Source: Hoplostethus atlanticus (taxonomy: Eukaryota > Chordata > Actinopteri > Trachichthyiformes > Trachichthyidae). Taken from it: a stretch of DNA of 64,000 bases. Positions 13,982 through 24,854 of this stretch are shown in pieces (within the stretch, counting starts at the first letter, position 1; each line of letters starts with the position of its first letter). The notes under the pieces were generated by a model. That model was not told where the DNA came from, made no database searches, and saw only the letters and a program-made list of their open reading frames with translations. The stretch is taken from assembly GCA_034670405.1 (NCBI GenBank), contig JAXDDX010000187.1, positions 607,501 to 671,500 on the forward strand, written 5' to 3'. Made by a program: the position numbers and the translations under genes.

Positions 13982-15316
13982 GGCTGTGGTAGCATGGGAG
14001 AAGGTGTCAGATTACCCTACTGTAAAGCATGCATTTGAAACAAGTTTTGGAAAATAACTACTTTTTTTTCCCAAGGAGAGCAGATACCGTGAATGAGACA
14101 AAAAAAATTCAACCACCCAGAATTAGTTGAGGATAAATAGAACATATAGCTTGTCTGCATTCAACAAATGAGATATATAAATTATGCTATGTTCAAGTCA
14201 GCCAACCTTGTGTTATTCCCGTTCTCACCACAAGGTGGGAGTAGCAGATATGGTTGAAGTCTATTATATATAGAGAGCTTGATATGGTGGGTAAGAAGTG
14301 GGCAACCTATAACCTTCAGTTGATGATCATCATAAGACAAAACCATCTATACACACAAAAATCAAACAGAAAAGCATAAGTTTTCTTTTTTTCCAAGTAA
14401 AAATCTCTCCGTGTCATGTCTGTGATGTCCAGTGTGTTCCTAATTTTGTGCTCAAGTATTGTAATGAACTTTTTTGGTGTACCGACCTGCCTCGTCTACT
14501 TCTACTTCAGTTACTGATCTCCTACATTTCCCAGAATGCCTTTCGACAACCCCCAGAGAAGGGCCGTGAACGTCAGCTGTGGGTTTTACATGTAGGTGGA
14601 GACAAGTTCTTTCTACTGGAGAAAAAGTTTGAGTCACGCCGCCTTACTCAAAACACATGTCTTGTGGCTGCATTGCATTCTGGTCTTGGCTACTGTCGGT
14701 GGAGAAATTGGTCTCTCTCCTCTTCTCTGATGGATTTCTCCCTGTATGTTACTGAATAATCCAGTGGATTGCATTACTAATTCCAGGTTTGAGCAGGTAA
14801 TCCGTAATCTGTAGTGAGCTACAGTGTGAAGACAACAAATCATTTCCCTTCATTAGATACATTTCTTTGGCGCTTTTTCGTTAACACTTTCTAGATTTGC
14901 CATTTTGCTCTGGATGTGTTGACCTTGGGAGGTGAGCTGGACTACCTACTACATCTTGTGAATATAACAGTGGGAAAAAAATAAATAAATAAATAAATAA
15001 ACCCTGGGTAGTTTTACATAAGACTCCAACACAAACTCCAACTTGATTAGGCTGGATGGGCAAAAACTATGATTGTTAGTCATTTTTAGTTTTTAGTCAT
15101 CAGTCAATTGGTGAATCCAGGAAAGATTTGTTAAATGCAATTGTGCATGTGTTAGACATTTTCTGAGAATTTTCTTTTTCTTCTTACCTTCATTGATGAA
15201 AAAAACATTTGTCCCAATCACATTAACTGAATAAAACGAGTGTCTGATGTCACTGATGTAATAAATTGAGGCCACTCCCCTTGAAAACCCACTTTTTTTT
15301 TTCTTCCACACAGTCT

Positions 15317-15322
15317 TTTATT
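15317..15322 (-). promoter_or_regulatory. rims1: Polyadenylation signal AATAAA (candidate, rims1)
   Basis: This is the canonical hexamer on the minus strand. A TGTGTGG stretch about 10 nt downstream could act as a GU-rich downstream element. It is the first AATAAA I find after the stop codon. Confidence 0.5.
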
Positions 15323-16260
15323 TGTAAATAATAAAAATGAACTCTTGAATATAAAACATACACATCAGTAGAGCCACATCTGTTATACAAACAAGAACTG
15401 TTGCAGTGAATACTTCGTCTTTCGTCTAGAATCGTGTATTGGGAGTGGGGAGCCATGGACTGTAAACAATCAGTATTCCTTAAGTAATACTGACAAAGGA
15501 AAGGGCAGTCGGCCACACCGCCAGGGGTTTCAACAGAAACATCCGCAAAATATGTCCGCAAAAAAACTGATTTTTCATTGGCTTTAAAAAGTCCAGTCCA
15601 AACCATGAGTAATAAAGAAATCTGGGGAGGGTCGGGGTCGGGGGGCGGGGGGGAGGAGGGGGAAAGAGATTTAAGGGGTTGAAGAAAGAACTTTTTTGCT
15701 CCAATCGGGTGTGTTTTCTTTTGGCTGCAACTGGGAAGAACTGAAAGGCCCGTCAGCGCCCCCTTGTGGCTCGATGCCGCTCAGCGGCTCGCGCGCGTCG
15801 ACGCAGGGGGGATCCCTTTCGGACTAGACCAGGAATGTTTGTGTGCCGGCGATGCTTCATTTGTTTCCGTGTTCGAGTTCAAGCCGCTCATCCTGCGTTC
15901 GTTATGTACAAGGTGTGCGTGTGTGTGCGTCGGTGACGGGTGTGCAGTCAGATACACTCTTTTTTTATATTCATATATCTATATCTTTATAATTTCTGTC
16001 AAACTCATAATTATACTTCATATACATTTAGCTGTTATACACACATTCTCTATCTGTCTCTAGCCCCCGCTGACTACAGTTTAGACACCTACATCCTCAG
16101 TAACGCCAGGGGCTCAAGTATGCTCAGTACTACAGAACAGCACTGTTGTTGAAAGGGTTCAAATAAAAAAAAGAAGAGAGAAAGAAAAAGATTTTTTCCG
16201 GAGACCTCCTAATATGGATATTTAGACCCAGAGTGGTAGGCGTGGCCTGGGCGGAGTTGA

Positions 16261-16281
16261 CCCCCCCCCCCCCCCCCCCCC
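16261..16281. repeat. Poly(C) homopolymer (poly-G in rims1 mRNA)
   Basis: Twenty-one consecutive C on the plus strand become 21 G in the minus-strand transcript. Further G/C runs follow at 16306-16325. The tract could form an RNA G-quadruplex in the 3' UTR. Confidence 0.85.
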
Positions 16282-17239
16282 TTCCCAATTGGTCCGCTCC
16301 TGTTAGGGGGCGGGGGGGGCGGGTGGCTTGGCTTTTCTCGGTTTGTATTCATATTCAGTACGAGCAAACTGTACAAGTACATGCAACATACAAGCTGGCC
16401 TAAAAGTATGTGGAACTAACACACATAGTCTAGTCTCTTTTTTTTTTAGTTTGAATTCTTCATTTAATTTGTCTTGTCTTCGTTTTACAAAAAAGAAGAA
16501 AACAAAAGAACGTGCATGCAGCTTGGGGCCGGGGAGGCGTCCCCGAGTCATGCTGCTCCCTCCTGCAGGGGGAGTTTAGGAGGGGGGGTGGGGGGGTCGT
16601 GGGTCAGGAAGGGACGGGGATGAGGGGGGGGACGGGGACGGGGACGGGGACGGGGGGGGGTTGAAGGTTGTTCGGGCGGCCGTGACCCGGTCTTTGGAGC
16701 ACCGTCGCTCGAAAAACCAAACGTACACACACACACATAGAGGGAGTCTGTACCTTGTGGTACCATTCTGAACTCTAGGCAAAATAGAGAGAAAAACATA
16801 AAGTGGATTCCAAATAAAAAAATAAAGAGCAAATTGTTAATTTGGCCTCTATTTTCTTTCCTTTTTTTTTTGAGACAAAGAGCAAAACTTGTTTCGTTTT
16901 TTTTTGCCTCCATCCGAAGAAAGGAGTCAAGCTTTCCTTGTGCTTGGCTTTCGTATCTCGTGACATGGCTAAGAATGTGCACGTGCGTGTGCAGGCTCCC
17001 TTCCCTAAGAGGTCGCGAAACCGTGCCACCTATTGCCCCTTGTGTGTCACAGCGGCGAAGCTTGATGTGACGGCGCAGCTGTCGAAAGCCACGTCGCCGT
17101 CGCTCGCTGTATTAACTGTCTCGCCCACATCGTTCGTACCGCTCGTCCCTGTGGCCTAGCACTAAGCTCTACTCTGATTGGTTGGAGGGCTCCTGCACGG
17201 AGGACTCCGTTTTTGTCACTTGATAGTGTGGGCTGCACG

Positions 17240-17240
<1 letters not shown>

Positions 17241-17270
<30 letters not shown>

Positions 17271-17272
17271 AG
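17241..17272. repeat. (GAAA)n microsatellite
   Basis: Eight GAAA units lie in the putative rims1 3' UTR, read as TTTC in the transcript. Confidence 0.85.
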
Positions 17273-17633
17273 TGAGGGAGAGGAGAAGGCAGTAGAAAGA
17301 GAGAAGGAGTGGACTTGGAGTAAAACCTCCACTGCTCCAGCCCAAAGGAGGTGAAAGAAAGGAAAGTGTTGAAAACAAGAAAGAGGAGGAAGAAGAAGGA
17401 AGGTATGAGAAGTGATTGTCAGACTCCAGCTAAGCTCTGATTGGCTCGTTCTGTCTCTCTCGCTCTCTCATTCCCTGTCTCTCCGTCTGGCTTTTCATTG
17501 GTTGAGGGCGTCTCGTCGCCGTCCCTGGGCCTGTTCATGCACTCTGCTCAGCTGTGGTCCAATAGCTGTGGTCCATCAGTTTCGTATTTCCGGGGGGGTC
17601 GTCGGGGGGTGGGTTCGGGTCACCGTCCCGTCA

Positions 17634-17852
17634 CTAGGATCGAACGCCCAGCGGCAGTCCTGAGCTGTCCAGTGACGTCTGGGATGCCAGCCGCGTGAGC
17701 GGAGCTAACGTAGGGTCCACCAACGAGGACGGGGGGAAGAGTTTGTACCAGCCAATCACCGTGCTGGAGAGGTCCAGCTCCTCCAATAGGATCTGTGCTA
17801 CACCCATGAAGCATTTGTGGTCCAACCGTCCATAGTCGCCCCACACTATAAC
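17634..17852 (-). CDS. rims1: rims1 last coding exon: C2B C-terminal half and C-terminus
   Basis: This exon encodes VIVWGDYGRLDHKCFMGVAQ, then LDLSSTVIGWYKLFPPSSLV, and ends TSLDSSGLPLGVRS before a TAG stop at 17634-17636. It completes the C2B beta-sandwich, the most conserved part of RIM proteins, which binds PIP2, liprin-alpha and synaptotagmin. The acceptor (TTCTCCAG) is at 17853-17854, phase 0. The tail after APLTR diverges from the usual RRASQSSLESS ending (here RLASQTSLDSS), though the final Arg-Ser is kept. Length is 72 codons plus stop. Confidence 0.95.
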   Translation of the reverse strand, partial: VIVWGDYGRLDHKCFMGVAQILLEELDLSSTVIGWYKLFPPSSLVDPTLAPLTRLASQTSLDSSGLPLGVRS

Positions 17853-19166
17853 CTGGAGAAGGTGAGGAGAGGAGCACGGATGAGTCAAATTCACCATAAG
17901 ATGGGAAAAAATACATCCGGCTCTTTCCTGTTACTGAAAACATTCTTTCAACAGAAGAAGAATCTGTATAAACTTTCATAACATTTCTTAAAGCTTCTTT
18001 TTACAAACGTGCTTTCATGTGATGTTATTTTTACTATGATATTTTACCCTCATTCTTCTTTTTATCTTGCGATGTGTTCTTGGTTTTACTCATATTAAAT
18101 TGTGATTTGTATGTTATTTTAAGTTATTTTCAGTTTTGCATGGTTGCAGACCTGTAAACAAGGGTTAGATGGATGTATCACTTTTCATATATTGGGCTGA
18201 TATTGGCCTTCCTTTAAATATCAGATATCGGATGTCGTCCACCTCTGGTATGAGGGCGGTTCCTCCCTGACCAGGGCTACAGAAAAACAGTCTGGAAAAC
18301 CTGCAATAAAAATTTCAGTTTCTTTGCAAATTGTATTAATTTAATTTAATTTAATTTAATTTAATTTAATTTAATTTAATTTCTTTATGAATTAATTCTG
18401 AACTCATTCAATTAAATTTAATTAAAGTCAGTAGTGTCTCCCAGATGTCCCCTCCTAAAATAACTTAATTAGTCTGAGTTTTAGTGTCCCGAGATGGTCT
18501 AAATGCTGTTTCAGAGGATTTTCCACTCTGACAAGAATAAAATTCTGTGAGAAAGTGTTTTCTTTGTAATTTTATTGCATGAAAACGGTCACATTTTAAG
18601 ATATTAAATAAACATTTTCATGGTCATTCAGTTTGGTTATCTCTCTCTCTCTCACTCACACACACACACACACACACACACGGAGGATTACCTGGAGCAC
18701 CTTGCCCTGGGGACTCTCCTCGAAGAGCAGGTGCTGCTGGTAGAGCGGCTCCAGGGTCTTTCGTGCAATCTTGGTTTTCTTTTTGGCTTTACAAGCTCCG
18801 TTATCCAGCAGGTACACCTTGACATAGGGAGCTGGGGATGGAGAGATGGAGATGGAGGAGAGAGAGGGATGCAAGGAGCAAAGAGAGCAGGGAAGAGGTA
18901 AAAAAGGCAGAAGAAGTAGGGAGGAAGAAGGGGAGCGAGGCAGATGGAGAAGAGAAAGTGCAGAGGGAGAAAGGAGAGAGGAGAGTTAAGAGGGAGAGGA
19001 GAGAGATGCAGGGAGAGAGCGAGGCGAAAGACAGAGGGTGAAGGGAAGAAGAGTAGTCCAGAGGGAGGAAAATAGAGAAAGGAGAGGGAAGAAGGAGAAA
19101 GGAGATGGAGGAGGAGGGATAGATGAGAGAATTGGAGTTGGTTTTATTACAAAGTACATTTACATG

Positions 19167-19236
<70 letters not shown>

Positions 19237-22200
19237 CTGGGAGGGATTTGGAGCCTGGTTTGGGGGTAAGGCCTCGTGCCCTGATCACCTCCACCTCCAG
19301 CTGGCCTTTCTTATCCATCATACCGATCTGAACATCACCTGTATGTACGGGAGACACACACACAGAGAGAGACACACACATATGCACACATTTAGTATTA
19401 GTAACTATTTGAGGCTATTATTGTGACTATGGAATGGAAATGGAGATGTCACTCACCCATGGCGGGCGTGGCCAGTGTTTGCCGGCCCACCAGCTGGGCG
19501 GGGCCTAAACCGTCCAGGAAGTCACTGAACTGACTGTCAGCACCCAGCCGCATCCCTGAGAAGATCAGACTGACACACACACACACACAAACACACTTCA
19601 ATCAATTATTAATGCCAACATCGACACTCAAAAAAGTGTGTATGGACATAAGAGTACTCCTGTCATTTTTCCTTTCTTGGGAATAACACACCACACCTTT
19701 CAGCTAACCCAGCACAGTGTATAGTTAACTGTGTGGCTCTCCTCTTTGGTAGGCTGACCTGTCTGAAGGCACCTCACCTCGTCGGTTAACATGACCCCAT
19801 TTCCCCACGGGGAACCATCAGGGTTTCATCTAATCGAATGACCTTCCCTATACTCTTAACAAAAAGGATTCTATATAGTGCCAGAAAACATAATATAGTT
19901 ATTTAGGCTTGTACCACAGCAGAACCCCTTTATGGTGCTGTTAGGAACCATAATAGAGAGGTTCTCTACAGCGTTAAATAGACGGCGTCCTGCACCAACT
20001 TTGAAAACCTGAGTTGTAGCGACGAAGTTGAGATGACGCCTGTAGTTGTCCTTAGCTGCTTCCTGCATTGCTTTGTTGTTTTCTTTTTGTGAGGGCCTAA
20101 ATGTCTTTCTGATATCAGTTCAAAACAGCTTCCAAATCTGTTTTAATAGTGTTTTTTTTACTCTGCCTTATTTTGGTGTTCATTTGGGTCAAACGTGGCC
20201 ACCTTCTGCACATTGGTGTCCATCAAATGTTTGTTGGAAGAATGCATAAAATGTTCCAAACCAGCAGTATTAAAACAACTTTTTAGGAACAAGTCAGAGG
20301 ATTCTTTGAGTCATCACCGCTACCCTAACCGAAGAATCTTTGAAGAACCTTCCATTTACACAGTATTGGGTTTAAATGTCTTTTTCTGCAAAATACTAAG
20401 TACTTGCAGCCTTGTGGCTTCTCAAAGTTATCGATCAAGCAAAACAAGTTAAATAAAAATCCTCATGTGGTGTTAAAGTTCACCTTTCTGCCCATTTACA
20501 CCCTAGACAAGGGGGTCAGGCATGGCAAGGCATTGTGAGCCGAAAAGGTTGCAAACCACCGTTCTAGGCGGCGATCACACAAACACGCGCATTCCTAGGT
20601 TCACTGTCGGCCCCATGTCATCGGTGAGTACATACTTCCCCTCGGAGCTGTAGCTGTTCATGCTGCCGTCGGTCGACTCCCTGCTGGCCTGCCGGTTCAT
20701 GGCCGACCCTCCCCGCGGGTACTCCACCGCCATACCGGTCTCCACGCTCCTCTGGATGCTGCTGCTGCCAGCCTTACCCGATTTCTTACCCGTCGGCGCC
20801 TCTGTGGCGAACGCAGGAGGAAAACAAAAAGGCGTTAAGGGTCTGATACGGCATGCAACATAATTTTAACCCAGGACGTTATCAGTTATCAGGTGTCTCG
20901 TGTCGTACTTGCCCGACAATTGTGTGCAAATTGGGGCTTTTTTTGTCACGATCACACTTTTAGCATCACTTCTACGCAGCAATTCTGACATGCCTGATAA
21001 CTATGGGCCCCAATTTATCAGCAAGCACGGCCATCCCGCACACATTTCCCATCCCACTGCAGTGACTCCACCAACAACAACAAAAAAATCAAATACAGCA
21101 TGCAAGGAATTCATTGGTGCACAGGGTAAAATAAGGAGTAACAACTGATGCATGCCGGTGGAAAGAGGCCTCCCCGCCTCGATCCCCCTGGCATGCTCTC
21201 ATGTTGCTTAGGACAGTTATTAGTGGAGACAATCACATATCACTTTTTGGAATGAACCGTTTTAAGATGAGCATCACATTTTGATTGGGGTGATGAGGTC
21301 ACTGCAACACCCCGATCTTTGACTGTTTAGCTGGGATGGCCACGGTGGTACTTTTAGAAAGCCCGTCTTGTTTATCATGAATTCCTTTCAGTCTATCCAT
21401 AAAGCGCTCATACTCAGTGTGTTGGTTAATGTGATACTGGGGGTAGATTTGTGTCCTTTAGTTCGTAATGCTTGTGAAAGTTAACATGGTTGAAAAACAG
21501 CTTTTGTTAAGGGAGTGATTTTCACTCCCTTAACAAAAGCCAACAACTTCCAATATCGCCACAAGTTTCATTCAAAGTCTAAGTTGAACTTTTTATGGCC
21601 TTTTTAATGCCAGTTAGAGTGAAATCTAAGACCAATTTCGCAACTGAACACAGCAGCAGACCCATCAGACAACAGGTCTGCATGACTGGGCAGATTTCTC
21701 ACCAGAAAAACAATACAACAAGACCCCTAAAACTGAATTTAGGACTTTAAATGCATTATTTTACTGTCTTTCAAGACCTTGTGAATGTACAATTTGCACT
21801 TTACACCTTTTTCAGCACCTGCAGACGCCCCGCAGCAACCAAACCACTGGGAAAATTGTTTTGGATGTACTGAAAGTCCGAGCGGGTTCACAATTAATAA
21901 GCCAGGCTTTAAAAAAAACAAAAAACAACCAACCCTTTAAGCTAGGGGTAATGGTGGTAGGAGAGGGTGGAGTAAGGAAGCGTGCAGGGGACAGAGTTAG
22001 GGATGGGCTTAGAAGTATCTTTAATGTTGTCTGTCTAGCCAAGCTATACTTCCCTTCTGTCTCTGTTTTCCTGTCTGTCCATGCACAAACTTAGAACCTG
22101 TCTGCCTGCCAGCTTCTGCTTAATGTCTGTGTGTGTTTTGGTCTGTCTGTGTGTCTGTCAGGACTAGAAGCTCACCAGCAGCAGGGATAAACTTTCCTTA

Positions 22201-22897
22201 CAATCTAAGGTAAGCATCAGAAAATGACATGTCATTACCTGTACAGTTGCCCCATGAAGTATGCAACCCTCTGATGTTATTGTGCATTGTGTATTATGTC
22301 AAGCTCTGATCATAATAATTATCACAATGTGCTTATAATGCGCTTATGATGCCTTATTAGCACCACTATAATTAAAGTGTTACCCTTCTGTCTATGCTTC
22401 CGTCTACCTTTCTAACATTCTGTCTGTCTAACTATGCTTTACCTTTCTGTCTGTCCGCCGCCTTACCCGCCGCCTCTGAAATAACACACACAACAACAAC
22501 AAATCCAATAAACAACAATAACAACAACAACAACAACAACACTGGATAGACTAGACAGTGTTTTTTTCTGAATGTGTGACAGTCTCGGACGCATTTTAGT
22601 GTCAGTGCAATCTAAAGAAAGTCGTATCGCGAGGCGTTCCAGGTCTGTCCCTCCTGTCCAACCTGTCTGACTGAGTTGCGAGGTACTTCGGCTGCGCCTG
22701 GACGGCAGGATGGCGACCACCCGTTGGCTGAGGCTGGAGCGCCGCTTCTTGATTCCGCCCCCCAGGCTGCCGAGCGCCGTGTCTGATTGGCTGCCGTCGG
22801 CGTGGTCCATGCCGTAGATCTCACCGCTCACGCTGGTGCTCTTCATCATGTGGCGGCCTGTGGCGCGCATGGCCCGGCTGTAGGCACACATGCAGAT

Positions 22898-22961
<64 letters not shown>

Positions 22962-24017
22962 TAGTAATAAGACAGTTTGTATACAGTATAAAAGCAGCTT
23001 GGATTTGTATACACTGCAAAAAATGTCCATTTTAGACTAGTATTGAGAATGGATTGCGATAATTCTGCTTGTTTCCACTTGCTTTACCAAGAATTTTCTT
23101 GAAGCAAGTGTCGACATCTTGAAAACAAGGGAGAAAAAGAATAAAATTGTTCACTTGCATTGAAAACAAGTGGAGTTATCTCACATTTTAAAGCTCAGTA
23201 GTAACCGCTTACTGTCTTGCCTGCTGTTATTCTCCATAAAGGTCATGCAGTGTTGCAAATTTCCACTTGATAGATTACTAAAAACATTACTGTTATATCA
23301 AAGCGTAACGTTTAGATTCTTGGCTACAGTAGGCAAGCTGTATGCAGTCAGCATAACAGCTACCTAAGCAGTGGCCTATTCACTTTCAATCTCCGGTACA
23401 CTCTATAGATGAATAAGCACTTCTGCTGAGCATTGCCACTTTGCATTTCACTACACACCTCGTGTGTGTATGTGACAATTAAACTCCTTGAATCTTGAAT
23501 CTTGAAAACAACTTAGACAAAAAAAATATTACCATTAAAGGAGGATTTATTTGACCAAAATACATTGAGGGTATATCCACTTGACCTCAAACTTCATCTC
23601 TACTGTATAATAATTTAGATGTCACCTGCTGTTGAATCCAAAGCCGCAACAATACACCTCTAATTCGGGACTCAATTCAATAACTCACTGGGTGAACAAA
23701 GCCGGTCCTGGGGATTTTTCAACAGGTGGGGCGCCACATTGTTACGGACTGGGTCTCCGATTTATGTGCCACAAGATTTAGGAATTCAACTGATTGATCT
23801 CTGTGGCATGGATGTTCCTTCTTACTGGAATAACACCATTAACAAGTTCAAGTTCATCAGATGCAAGTTCATCACATGTCGCTTGCTCACTCGCTCTCAT
23901 TCTCGCAAACACACACACACACTTACTTGCTTACTTGTGAGTATGTGTGTGTGAGTGAGTGAGCAAGAGAACGAGCAAGCGAGCGAGTGTGTGAGCAAGT
24001 GTGTGAGCAAGTGTGTG

Positions 24018-24054
<37 letters not shown>

Positions 24055-24814
24055 GCAAGCGAGAGAGTGAGTGGGCGAGTGAGCAAGGGAGTGTATCTAT
24101 CAATCTGACTATCTGTCTGACTGTGTGTGTGTGTGTGTGTGTGTGTGCGTGCGTGTACCTGAAGCGTCCCCGGGGTCTCTCTGACTGGATGGACATGTAG
24201 CTGGTGCTACTGATGCGAGAGGCACTGCTGGTTCGAGAGATGGCTGACACGTCGCTGACATCACTGTCTGAGGACTTATGGGATACGTTCTCGCAGCTCC
24301 TCCTCTGGTCCTTGTGGAGTTGGACAAAACACACATTACACACTTTTCGTGACTTTTCTTGATGAATTCCCTTCTCATGTTACTGCTCGTTATTGTCTAG
24401 ATTTTTTTGTACTGTCCTTCACAGTTGCATGTTTTTTGTCTTGAACATGAGATTATGTGCTGGAACCGATTCATTCTATTGAGCGGTGACCAGGCTGAGC
24501 GCTACTTCATCATCAATCTAATATGATTTATGAGTGCATAGAATGCCGTTCACTGCAACGCATTGCAATGATGTTACAGACGATGCTATCTGGTCCGAGC
24601 TCTTTCCTTTAAGGCATTTTGATCTGACCCCTTCCAGCTGCCTGGTTAAATGAAGGTTCAATTAAAAGAAAGCGGTGGCCCCACCTCCCGTTTGTTCTTG
24701 AGGGCCCTCTCTAGGTCCTGTTGGCTGGAAGTGGTGGCAGCTGATGCCCTGTTGGAATGAACCCTCATCTGGAGCTGGCGAACACACTCCTCCGCTGCCA
24801 GGGCTAGACAGACA

Positions 24815-24854
<40 letters not shown>

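Larger units (their letters stand above)
5171..15290. other. Intergenic region downstream of rims1
   Basis: No coding exon could be supported. The region holds AT-rich unique sequence, a CA array near 6627-6706, a C-run with polypyrimidine tract near 7489-7560, ATT/AAT-rich DNA near 10250-10410 and several transposon remnants annotated separately. Blocks at about 5440-5800, 8170-8460 and 10490-10770 are non-repetitive with mixed composition. They are the best places to look for conserved noncoding elements. Confidence 0.5.
15300..17633 (-). other. rims1: Probable rims1 3' untranslated region
   Basis: This lies directly after the rims1 stop codon at 17634-17636. The first clear minus-strand AATAAA is at 15317-15322, giving a 3' UTR of about 2.3 kb with no intron evidence. 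It contains a 21-nt G-run in the mRNA sense (16261-16281), C-rich runs in the mRNA sense (about 16571-16660) and a TTTC tetranucleotide array (17241-17272). The extent is inferred from the signal only. Transcript data could show shorter or longer ends. Confidence 0.5.

Noticed and set aside
14448-14843. Overlapping frames on both strands of 103 and 69 codons
   Set aside because: Looks like an interspersed repeat; neither frame has protein-like composition or known motifs.
22463-23014. 183-codon minus-strand frame taken as one gene
   Set aside because: Only 22663-22877 is coding (a rims1 exon); the remainder is microsatellite (Cys-Val) and intron.
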